Part shown: piece by piece, positions 8,089-12,902 of the stretch
Numbering within the stretch: position 1 is the first letter of the stretch
How the letters are laid out: each line of letters starts with the position of its first letter
Assembly: GCA_030633635.1 (NCBI GenBank)
Contig: DAOVSA010000003.1
Location: 1 to 12,902, forward strand
Length of the DNA stretch: 12,902 nucleotides
Origin: Candidatus Altarchaeota archaeon
GTDB lineage: Archaea > Altiarchaeota > Altiarchaeia > IMC4 > DAOVSA01
Reading direction: 5' to 3'
Notes under the pieces: generated by a model
Told to the model about the DNA's origin: nothing
Database searches by the model: none
The model's input: the letters and a program-made list of their open reading frames with translations, nothing else
Position numbers and translations under genes: made by a program

Positions 8089-8200
8089 GTCAAGTGATTG
8101 TTTATTCCACTAAGATCTTAAGGAACCCAAGAAACTGAAGTTACAATCTGTTCGCTATTGATTAGGGGGGGGTAGTAAAATCATCTTTATCTTTAATAAC

Positions 8201-8998
8201 ATGATGAATCAAACAGATTTGATCTATAAATGGCCCGAAGTTTTGTATGTGATAGAAGGTGTTAAACCCGTCGCTAGATTGCGGGTTCCGAAGGATAAAC
8301 TTATTCATTTAAAAAATTTCCTCTTAGAAAACGGGGTATACAGTATATCTAATTTTACGAAGGGAGATCCTGATTATCTCTATATCTCACAAGATGAGGA
8401 TAAAGTATATAAAGCACACATGCTCGAGGAAATTAAAGATAATAGAAAACTAGGCAGACTTCTAGGGTATCCGGAGTGTTGTATAAACTTCTTCTGTACA
8501 CATTCTCATTTGATGAATAAGACAAGTGAGGAGTTATTTCTTTATTCCCTAAGTAACACGCATAGAAATCCCCCATACCCATTTTATACAAACAATATCG
8601 TTGGACACTTTGGATATGGTCTGATCTCACATTTTCCATGCAAATATACCTGTACAGAGAGCATAAAACTCGGCAAGAAGTATTTTGACGTGATAAATGA
8701 TTATTCTCCAGATCTGGCACATAGGATAAAACAAATTTTAGCTTCTCCCATACTTTACACGAAACACGATGGAATTTTTTTATTTAAAGAGTATTCTATG
8801 CTTTCGAATACATCATTTAGTTACAATACGAATGAAATTATCTCAAGATTTGATCACTCTAACTCACAGATATACGGGATAATAAAATGCTCCAATAATG
8901 TAAAATTCATGGATAAAAATCACGTTGCTTTTTATCGGGATAGTAAGCTAGTAAACACATTAAAAGATGAAAATATAAATCTGTTCTTGTTCAAGTGA
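8201..8998 (+). CDS. DUF483-like protein with LGYPxCC motif
   Basis: This is a 265-residue soluble protein. GRLLGYPECCINFF (85-98) with the double cysteine C93-C94, and HFPCKYTCTES (144-154) with H144, C147 and C151, are the two conserved landmarks I associate with DUF483. That family is common in archaea and has no established function. The paired cysteines plus a His/Cys group look like a metal or cluster site, but this is inference. No signal peptide or membrane segment is visible. It lies 112 bases after the DUF364-type gene behind its own non-coding leader, which contains a run of eight Gs (8165-8172), and is followed by a T-rich terminator, so it may be a separate transcription unit. 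Tandem ATGs (8201, 8204) leave the first residue open. Its position between the radical SAM block and an HxsD-like gene suggests a role in the same pathway. Confidence 0.65.
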   Translation: MMNQTDLIYKWPEVLYVIEGVKPVARLRVPKDKLIHLKNFLLENGVYSISNFTKGDPDYLYISQDEDKVYKAHMLEEIKDNRKLGRLLGYPECCINFFCTHSHLMNKTSEELFLYSLSNTHRNPPYPFYTNNIVGHFGYGLISHFPCKYTCTESIKLGKKYFDVINDYSPDLAHRIKQILASPILYTKHDGIFLFKEYSMLSNTSFSYNTNEIISRFDHSNSQIYGIIKCSNNVKFMDKNHVAFYRDSKLVNTLKDENINLFLFK

Positions 8999-9054
8999 AA
9001 TTAAAAAAATTTTCTTTGGAAATCACCATAACTTCCAATTATTATACTTATGCG

Positions 9055-9067
9055 TTTTTTTGTTTTT
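9055..9067 (+). terminator. T-rich archaeal-type terminator after the DUF483-like gene
   Basis: Seven Ts, a G and five Ts lie 57 bases after the stop codon at 8998. Archaeal RNA polymerase terminates at such T-runs without needing a hairpin. A promoter for the next gene follows within 50 bases, which supports a transcription boundary here. Confidence 0.5.
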
Positions 9068-9102
9068 AAGCAGAAATCGAATAGCTAAACAATCACATTA
9101 TT

Positions 9103-9112
9103 CTTATAAATC
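9103..9112 (+). promoter_or_regulatory. TATA box for the HxsD-like gene
   Basis: CTTATAAATC is centred about 27 bases before the ATG at 9134, and no Shine-Dalgarno site precedes that ATG. Spacing and sequence fit a leaderless archaeal transcript, so the HxsD-like gene probably has its own promoter, separate from the radical SAM run. Confidence 0.6.
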
Positions 9113-9133
9113 TTAACTGTAAAATTAAAATTT

Positions 9134-9463
9134 ATGATGGTCCCAGAGAAAAAGATTAGAAAGGGAAATATCGAGGTCGATCTTAAAGAAAAAGTGGTTA
9201 GGATAGGATTAGACTTGAACTTTTATCCCAAAAAAGAGATCTTTAGTGCGACATATCGGCTTTCTGGTGTGGCACATACATTTTTTGAACCAACCAAAGA
9301 TCACGTTACAGTCCTTCTAATACCCAAGGATCCAAAAGCCGATTTGTTGGATATGGGTCATCACTTCAACAAGATATTGATACATGAATTGTCTGGTTAT
9401 AAACTAACACCCCCACCCAAAAAGCCTGGACTTTTGGATAAAATAAAGAACTATTTCTTTTAG
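9134..9463 (+). CDS. HxsD-like protein (His-Xaa-Ser system accessory protein)
   Basis: This is a 109-residue soluble protein. Residues 21-90 follow the pattern I recognise from HxsD: a strand VVRIGLDLNFYP, helix KEIFSATYRLSG, strand HTFFEPT, strand HVTVLLIPKDP, then a helix with F.k.Li.el..y.L near the end (HHFNKILIHELSGYKL). In His-Xaa-Ser systems the final helix typically reads FLNELLDxxLR; here it is recognisable but diverged. HxsD is encoded with HxsB and HxsC and may help present the precursor, although its exact role is not settled. A proline-lysine linker and a short basic helix (LLDKIKNYFF) form the C-terminus. It has its own TATA box and ends convergently with the glycosyltransferase gene, with the stop codons overlapping by 4 bases. 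A tandem ATG at 9137 is an alternative start. Family assignment is from memory of the motif pattern and is moderately sure. Confidence 0.6.
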   Translation: MMVPEKKIRKGNIEVDLKEKVVRIGLDLNFYPKKEIFSATYRLSGVAHTFFEPTKDHVTVLLIPKDPKADLLDMGHHFNKILIHELSGYKLTPPPKKPGLLDKIKNYFF

Positions 9464-10812
9464 TCATAAAAATCCCAAAAGAAAACCCGGTATAATTCAT
9501 CGTTTCTGGCTATTGGAAATGGCGCACTATGTGGGTGCGAATAAGCATTTAGAAACTCAAAAACAGAGTAATTTTCAAGAAATGCGAAGTTATCCCTGAT
9601 GAATGGGTGACAACCCCCCAGTTTAATCTTATCGTATGGGTTAAAATGAGTATCCAATGGTTTTTTCACGTTCTGCTTCATCATTGCGATTAATTTACCC
9701 ATTACCTTCGTTTGTTCATAGGTTGTTAGGACCCTTTGTCTCCCTTCTACCCCCATAATCTGTGCTTTCCCCCCATTTTGTAATAGATGATTACAATATC
9801 GCACAAATTGTTCTTTATCCGGGACATATCTGCCGAGATCGGCATCAAATTTAACATCCACCAAGTACCCTGTTTTTTTGTGTAGAACGGTTTCTGCGGG
9901 ACCATTCCATCTTGGAACGACAACTGGCGTTTCGCACGCCATAGCCTCAACAGGGGACCTGCCCCATGTATCCCACGTAGCTGCCGAGACGAACAAATCA
10001 CAGGCGTTATAATATCTAACCGTTTTATCCTGCCTTAATTTCTCAAGAAATAATACATCACTGATACTTTCAGCCTGTTCTTTTAGGAGTTGATAGTACT
10101 TATCAGACCAAAAATTAGCGCATATGACTAAAGACATTTCCGGGTTTTTCGACTTCAGATCCTGAAAAATCTCCAGTAACATATCTACATTCTTCTCTTC
10201 AACCAATCTGCCAGTATAAAGTAATATCTTGTGGTTGAGAGGTATTCCAAGGTCCGATCCGATCTCATTTTTCACATTTTGATTTAAAGGCTTAAACCGG
10301 GAGGTATCTACACCCCATGTCGGTAATTTAATCGTATCGCATCCAAGAAGTTTAAAAATACGCTTACTTAGATCACACCCCACAACCCGGATATCCTGGT
10401 TGGTTCTTAATTCAGATAACATGAGGTGTGGGATCACAAAATTCGCAGGAAATGGATTGAATGTAGGAATTATAACTGCTGGAATTCTAACATCCAAAAT
10501 ACGCAGGAGCGTGATCCAGAGAACCGCGATATCTGTATTCCCCAGGATATACCGAATTGAATCCATATTTCCCGGTTCAACTACATTTTCTTTGACTATC
10601 TTTAACAATTCGGGTATCGGATATTTGTTATAGTAACCATAGCCCTCATAATGCCCGCTTACACCACGGGGTCTGAAATTTATTTCATCCAACTGGTTTT
10701 TAGGGAAAAGGGACGAAAATCTCACAAAATTAATGTCTCCATCAATTTTTGTTTGGTATTCAAACTCGGTTTTTCCTTCCGGTTGTGCGATACACAAAAT
10801 ATCAAAGGTCAA
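9460..10812 (-). CDS. GT4-family glycosyltransferase
   Basis: This is a 450-residue cytoplasmic retaining glycosyltransferase with a GT-B fold. The C-terminal nucleotide-sugar domain is clear: LLYTGRLVEEKNVDMLLEIF (start of the domain, GR at 201-202), then WDTWGRSPVEAMACETPVV. In the latter, D281 and E289 occupy the places of the usual EX7E pair, with Asp replacing the first Glu. NGPAETVLHKKTGYLV then matches the family's sugar-binding end. The N-terminal acceptor domain shows a GVDTSRFKP linker before it. The start is TTG at 10812, preceded by a strong Shine-Dalgarno sequence (revcomp of 10817-10826). It presumably adds sugar to a lipid or glycan of the cell envelope; the donor and acceptor cannot be told. 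It is divergent from the prepilin peptidase gene and convergent with the HxsD-like gene, and nothing shows a link to the radical SAM block. Confidence 0.9.
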   Translation of the reverse strand: MTFDILCIAQPEGKTEFEYQTKIDGDINFVRFSSLFPKNQLDEINFRPRGVSGHYEGYGYYNKYPIPELLKIVKENVVEPGNMDSIRYILGNTDIAVLWITLLRILDVRIPAVIIPTFNPFPANFVIPHLMLSELRTNQDIRVVGCDLSKRIFKLLGCDTIKLPTWGVDTSRFKPLNQNVKNEIGSDLGIPLNHKILLYTGRLVEEKNVDMLLEIFQDLKSKNPEMSLVICANFWSDKYYQLLKEQAESISDVLFLEKLRQDKTVRYYNACDLFVSAATWDTWGRSPVEAMACETPVVVPRWNGPAETVLHKKTGYLVDVKFDADLGRYVPDKEQFVRYCNHLLQNGGKAQIMGVEGRQRVLTTYEQTKVMGKLIAMMKQNVKKPLDTHFNPYDKIKLGGCHPFIRDNFAFLENYSVFEFLNAYSHPHSAPFPIARNDELYRVFFWDFYD

Positions 10813-10816
10813 ATTT

Positions 10817-10826
10817 GGATCACCTC
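10817..10826 (-). promoter_or_regulatory. Strong Shine-Dalgarno site that decides the TTG start
   Basis: Read on the minus strand this is GAGGTGATCC, nearly a full complement of the archaeal 16S rRNA 3' end. It ends 4 bases before the TTG at 10812. It is by far the best ribosome site in the window and supports the unusual TTG start, in contrast to the leaderless look of most plus-strand genes. Confidence 0.7.
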
Positions 10827-10827
10827 T

Positions 10828-10845
10828 CTTAAATATTTTTTAAAT
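10828..10845. promoter_or_regulatory. Shared divergent promoter region
   Basis: The 47-base space between the two divergent genes holds CTTAAATATTTTTTAAAT, an almost symmetrical AT-rich element that reads as a TATA-like box on both strands. Its centre is about 25 bases before the ATG at 10860, which fits a leaderless transcript for the peptidase. The same element, or the AT-rich bases just beyond it, must serve the glycosyltransferase. Confidence 0.5.
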
Positions 10846-10859
10846 CACTAAAAACTAAT

Positions 10860-11954
10860 ATGCCAGTCGAAAATTTGATGATTCTTGCCGGGATTGCGTT
10901 TGGTGTATACTGCGTTTACACTGACATAAAATTCGGGTTAATAAAAAACTGGGCGGTTTTATCTATGATCGGGGTAGCAATTGCCGGACATCTTCTTCTT
11001 TTTAATGAGGGTGTAGAAGAATTAAATCCTTTTTTATTAATCTTCATAGAATCTATTGGCTTTGGTTTCTTTTTGTGGTATTTTCGTTTTATCTCTTCCG
11101 GGGATGCAAAATTATTCTGGGCAATATGCTCAATTATCCCACTATCTTTTTATGAGCATATCGGCATAAATGCATTTCCCATCCAATGCGTACTTGTCAA
11201 CTCTTTTGTCCCGATTCTAATCCTGTTGCTGGGGCACTTATTGTATAAAACATCGAGAGAAAAAAAAATAGAGGTTTTAAAACAAAGTCTTAATCCTAAA
11301 CTCCTGGCATCCAGACTTTTCTGGATTTTCGCGGTTTCAGAGATATCTGGTTTTATAATCACCTCATTGGGACTGCCCCATTTCTATCTCCTGTATGGTC
11401 TGGTGATGATAGGTTTGATGGAAGCGATAAATAAACTGGCGCCCGGAAATACCCACCGGCTCGTTTTTTTGATTTTATTTTTACACAATCTGTTTGGGGG
11501 CGGCATATCCGGTATCGAAACAAAAATGACGCAGATAATTCCCATACTCATCAGAACTTTATTGATGTATGTGTTACTTAGATATTTCGTGATAACTCTA
11601 GGCAAAGATGTTTTCACATCCGAAGTAAAGATCGATGATCTCAAAGAAGGAATGATTCCAGCCGAGAGAATCTTTTATTCCGACCAGAAATACGGAAAGA
11701 GGGAGGTGGATTATCTGACCTGGTTCTCCCCCTTAAGATCGGTTCCGGAGAACGTGATTATGGACTCTCCACCGGATGGACTAACAGAAGAAGATGTTAA
11801 CAAAGTTAAGGGGCTATATAAAGAAAAAAAACTGGAATTTGACTCAATTTTAGTACATCAACAGATTCCATTTGCACCCGCACTATTCTTGGGTTTTATA
11901 CTGACTCTGCTGTGCAAAGGAAATTTTTTGTTATACATTTTTATATTAAAATAG
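10860..11954 (+). CDS. Archaeal A24 prepilin peptidase (PibD/FlaK/EppA class) with C-terminal extension
   Basis: This is a 364-residue polytopic membrane protease that should cleave the class III signal peptides of archaeal pilins or archaellins at the membrane face. The two catalytic aspartates are visible: D22 in YTDIKFGLIKN (the D.....IpN motif) and D82 in SSGDAKLF (the GxGD position, here SSGD). Hydrophobic segments run at about 5-20, 32-48, 57-78, 100-125, 150-165, 170-190, 195-210 and 225-240, then a soluble part and a final hydrophobic stretch. The region after residue 245 (IDDLKEGMIPAERIF ... QIPFAPALFLGFILT) matches the archaeal A24 C-terminal extension type II, which is found in euryarchaeal members and explains why the protein is longer than bacterial-type peptidases. 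The ATG lies about 25 bases after a TATA-like element, so it is probably leaderless. No pilin gene is visible beside it. Confidence 0.92.
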   Translation: MPVENLMILAGIAFGVYCVYTDIKFGLIKNWAVLSMIGVAIAGHLLLFNEGVEELNPFLLIFIESIGFGFFLWYFRFISSGDAKLFWAICSIIPLSFYEHIGINAFPIQCVLVNSFVPILILLLGHLLYKTSREKKIEVLKQSLNPKLLASRLFWIFAVSEISGFIITSLGLPHFYLLYGLVMIGLMEAINKLAPGNTHRLVFLILFLHNLFGGGISGIETKMTQIIPILIRTLLMYVLLRYFVITLGKDVFTSEVKIDDLKEGMIPAERIFYSDQKYGKREVDYLTWFSPLRSVPENVIMDSPPDGLTEEDVNKVKGLYKEKKLEFDSILVHQQIPFAPALFLGFILTLLCKGNFLLYIFILK

Positions 11955-12079
11955 GCTAAATATTTAAAGGATATAACAAAAATATGTGCTCAAGAAAATT
12001 TCCATCAAATTCGGGTTTTCACCATCATTTAATTCAGTACATTGTTTAGTACATTGAAAAATTACCAATATAAAATCAA

Positions 12080-12104
12080 AAAAATTTTCCTACGGAAAAT
12101 TTTT
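12080..12104. repeat. Perfect inverted repeat IR1, 11-base arms
   Basis: AAAAATTTTCC and GGAAAATTTTT flank a three-base TAC spacer. A partial copy, AAAATTTTCCTACGGAAA, recurs at 12138-12155 with a truncated right arm. A similar but diverged string lies at 9006-9022 (AAAATTTTCTTTGGAAA), downstream of the DUF483-like gene. Confidence 0.9.
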
Positions 12105-12128
12105 ACTGTCCTGTAATCAAAATTACAG
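12100..12128 (+). repeat. 29-base direct repeat, copy 1
   Basis: These 29 bases, from TTTTTACTGTCC to the end of ATTACAG, are identical to 12265-12293, exactly 165 bases further on. The copy contains a palindrome whose inner arms CTGTAAT and ATTACAG flank CAAA. The outer right arm reads TAC instead of GAC, so the full 24-base palindrome is broken by one mismatch here. Confidence 0.9.
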
Positions 12129-12158
12129 TACATCAAGAAAATTTTCCTACGGAAACAC

Positions 12159-12180
12159 GAAAAATTCCAAGGAATTTTTC
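12159..12180. repeat. Perfect inverted repeat IR2, 10-base arms
   Basis: GAAAAATTCC and GGAATTTTTC flank a two-base AA spacer. The spacer is shorter than in the other repeats, which is more like a DNA-binding palindrome than a comfortable RNA loop. Confidence 0.88.
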
Positions 12181-12206
12181 TGCGAACAAATCAAAAATTT
12201 GTTGCA
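12181..12206. repeat. Inverted repeat IR3 with a bulged base
   Basis: The outer arms are TGC and GCA, a single unpaired G sits on the left side (12184), the inner arms are AACAAAT and ATTTGTT, and the loop is CAAAA. Read on the opposite strand it has the same layout as the next two repeats: an unpaired C on the 3' side between the inner and outer arms. Confidence 0.8.
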
Positions 12207-12235
12207 CAATTAGAGCCAAAGGCTCTAATTCGTGC
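12204..12235. repeat. Inverted repeat IR4 with a bulged C
   Basis: The outer arms are GCAC and GTGC, the inner arms AATTAGAGCC and GGCTCTAATT, the loop AAA, with one unpaired C (12231) on the 3' side. It overlaps IR3 by three bases and meets the following repeat at base 12235. Confidence 0.9.
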
Positions 12236-12264
12236 CCAATTAGTGACGAAGTCACTAATTCGGG
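12235..12264. repeat. Inverted repeat IR5 with a bulged C, followed by T5
   Basis: The outer arms are CCC and GGG, the inner arms AATTAGTGAC and GTCACTAATT, the loop GAA, with one unpaired C (12261). Five Ts follow directly (12265-12269), so as RNA it would resemble an intrinsic terminator, though archaea do not generally depend on hairpins. Confidence 0.9.
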
Positions 12265-12272
12265 TTTTTACT

Positions 12273-12296
12273 GTCCTGTAATCAAAATTACAGGAC
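12273..12296. promoter_or_regulatory. 24-base perfect palindrome, candidate operator before the small secreted gene
   Basis: The arms GTCCTGTAAT and ATTACAGGAC flank CAAA. The palindrome ends 12 bases before the ATG at 12309. For a leaderless transcript the TATA region would lie inside it, so a bound regulator would block transcription. The second, near-perfect copy at 12108-12131 fits a two-site operator. Equally, the element may be only a repeat; no regulator is known. It also forms part of copy 2 of the 29-base direct repeat (12265-12293). Confidence 0.45.
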
Positions 12297-12308
12297 ATCC
12301 AGAACAAA

Positions 12309-12683
12309 ATGGATAAAAAAGTGATAGCAGTCGTAGTTTTATGCATCGTCCTGATCTTTGTATTTGTATGGTATATCCCGGATGGTGAACCCTCTCCTGG
12401 GAATGTTTCGGTCGAACCCCAACCCCCAGAGAATGTTTCTACAAAACCACAGACACAGAAGAACATATCAGAGCTTTGTGAGTATTATAATGTAACCTGT
12501 ATTGAACATGAATTTAGTCTGGAGATCAAGTGTTTCTGTGCAAGTTCTGTAATAGAGGAGACCGTGCTAAAGACAGACTTGGATGAAATCGAGCGGATTA
12601 TGATCGATATGAGGCAACAGTGTGCAGAATCGGAGAAACTAAGAGTCCCCCGGACAGGCCCCAGTTTTAGCGGAGGTGTTTGA
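12309..12683 (+). CDS. Small membrane-anchored extracellular protein, cysteine- and sequon-containing
   Basis: I do not recognise this 124-residue protein. Residues 1-4 are basic (MDKK), 5-22 form a hydrophobic segment (uncleaved anchor or signal peptide), and 24-55 are a proline-rich linker. Residues 56-124 form a small domain with C57, C64, C75, C77 and C105. Four N-x-S/T sequons (N32, N42, N52, N61) suggest archaeal N-glycosylation outside the cell, and the cysteines could form disulfides or bind metal. The sequence ends in a Ser/Gly-rich tail. There is no class III signal motif (no Lys/Arg-Gly-x-x-x-x-Glu before the hydrophobic part), so it is not an obvious substrate of the neighbouring prepilin peptidase. 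No Shine-Dalgarno site is seen, and the ATG lies 12 bases after a perfect palindrome. A secreted protein follows 122 bases downstream. Confidence 0.7.
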   Translation: MDKKVIAVVVLCIVLIFVFVWYIPDGEPSPGNVSVEPQPPENVSTKPQTQKNISELCEYYNVTCIEHEFSLEIKCFCASSVIEETVLKTDLDEIERIMIDMRQQCAESEKLRVPRTGPSFSGGV

Positions 12684-12751
12684 TAACCTTTAATAAAATC
12701 AATTCATATTTTCACCATTAATAATTAATAATTAAACTCACGGTACATTAA

Positions 12752-12772
12752 AAATGCAGGTTAAATGCAGGT
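12752..12772 (+). repeat. Tandem AAATGCAGGT pair
   Basis: AAATGCAGGT occurs at 12752-12761 and 12763-12772, one base apart, 34-54 bases before the ATG at 12806. That position suits an activator site upstream of a TATA element (the AT-rich stretch 12780-12796). An AT-rich run with repeated TTAATAA units precedes it (12717-12735). Evidence is sequence only. Confidence 0.5.
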
Positions 12773-12805
12773 CAAATGGAAATAAAATAGTATATACAAT
12801 CAAAT

Positions 12806-12902
12806 ATGGCGGGAAATAGAATAATCATCGGTTTGTTGGCGTTGGTCGTTTTGTATAGTGTGGTAGGGGTAGTTTCCGCACAAGAAATTTGTAATGATGC
12901 AC
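12806..12902 (+). CDS. Secreted protein, N-terminus only (3' partial)
   Basis: The ATG at 12806 opens a frame that runs off the window after 32 codons. It reads MAGNRIIIGLLALVV, continues hydrophobic to VGVVSA, and then QEICNDA. This is a textbook signal peptide with a likely cleavage site after Val-Ser-Ala. The mature part begins with Gln-Glu-Ile-Cys, so a cysteine-containing exported protein is likely, but family and function cannot be told from the seven mature residues seen. AT-rich bases with TATATAC at 12791-12797 lie just before the start. It is on the same strand as the small membrane-anchored gene and may belong to the same envelope-related set. Confidence 0.75.
   Translation, partial: MAGNRIIIGLLALVVLYSVVGVVSAQEICNDA

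Larger units (their letters stand above)
11955..12308. other. 354-base non-coding region filled with inverted repeats
   Basis: No convincing gene lies here. A TATA-like AAATATTTAAAGG at 11958-11970 could start a transcript into the region. AGTACATTG occurs twice (12036-12044, 12048-12056), and AATTCGGGTTTT occurs at both the left (12008-12019) and right (12258-12268 plus) parts. From 12080 to 12296 nearly every base belongs to an inverted repeat, listed separately. The region could be a structured RNA, a cluster of protein-binding sites, or remnants of a small mobile element. Confidence 0.8.

Noticed and set aside
8201..8998. DUF483-like protein or the 124-residue secreted protein as the missing HxsA precursor.
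   Set aside because: Neither has His-x-Ser repeats or a leader-core layout; isolated HS or SH pairs are not evidence.
10400..10851. Plus-strand frames opposite the glycosyltransferase start.
   Set aside because: They are shadows of the minus-strand gene, whose sequence and strong ribosome site are convincing.
11984..12049. A 21-codon open frame (MCSRKFPSNSGFHHHLIQYIV) about 20 bases after a TATA-like box.
   Set aside because: It is too short to judge, overlaps the left flank of the repeat region, and has no recognisable feature apart from three histidines.
12235..12269. Bacterial-style intrinsic terminator (IR5 plus five Ts).
   Set aside because: The host looks archaeal, there is no gene directly upstream that would need it, and the hairpin belongs to a wider family of similar hairpins without T-runs.
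12080..12296. CRISPR array.
   Set aside because: There is no regular repeat-spacer period; the units are different palindromes, only one of which is duplicated.
12309..12683. Substrate of the neighbouring prepilin peptidase.
   Set aside because: The N-terminus lacks the Gly/Ala cleavage position and the Glu at +5 expected before or at the start of the hydrophobic segment of class III signal peptides.

Overview
The window looks archaeal. It is AT-rich, has TATA-like boxes about 20-30 bases upstream of several start codons (apparently leaderless genes), uses Shine-Dalgarno sites only occasionally, and encodes an archaeal-type prepilin peptidase (A24 family with the archaeal C-terminal extension). 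It also carries a DUF483-type protein and secreted, sequon-rich proteins. A euryarchaeon, perhaps a methanogen or methanotroph relative, is my best guess, but nothing here fixes the lineage.

Bases 1-8088 form a dense plus-strand block of radical SAM genes. Two encode long SPASM proteins resembling HxsB of the His-Xaa-Ser system (B1, cut by the left edge, and B2). Five encode about 310-residue radical SAM proteins with a CxxCx5CxG tail, resembling HxsC and related families (C1-C5). The order is B1-C1-C2-C3-C4-B2-C5, followed by a DUF4213/DUF364-type protein. B1-C1 and B2-C5 look like two copies of one module, and C2-C4 are a tandem expansion. Most junctions are tight (8-base overlap, or 1, 9 and 7 base gaps); wider gaps before C3 (165) and C4 (60) may carry extra promoters.

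Bases 8201-9463 hold two probable accessory genes, each apparently its own transcription unit. One is a DUF483-like protein with an LGYPxCC motif. The other is a 109-residue HxsD-like protein behind a good TATA box. HxsB, HxsC and HxsD together are the signature of a radical SAM peptide-modification system, but no His-Xaa-Ser repeat precursor (HxsA) is visible. The target is therefore unknown, either outside the window or of a new kind. This expanded, substrate-orphan cluster is the most interesting part of the window.

Bases 9460-11954 hold a divergent pair with a 47-base shared promoter region: a GT4 glycosyltransferase on the minus strand and the A24 prepilin peptidase on the plus strand. 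Both are probably unrelated to the radical SAM block.

Bases 11955-12308 are non-coding and contain a compact array of at least seven perfect or near-perfect inverted repeats. Three of them share one bulged-base architecture with different stem sequences. A 24-base palindrome occurs as an almost exact second copy 165 bases away. The array sits directly in front of a small membrane-anchored, sequon- and cysteine-containing protein. A second secreted protein begins at 12806 and runs off the right edge.
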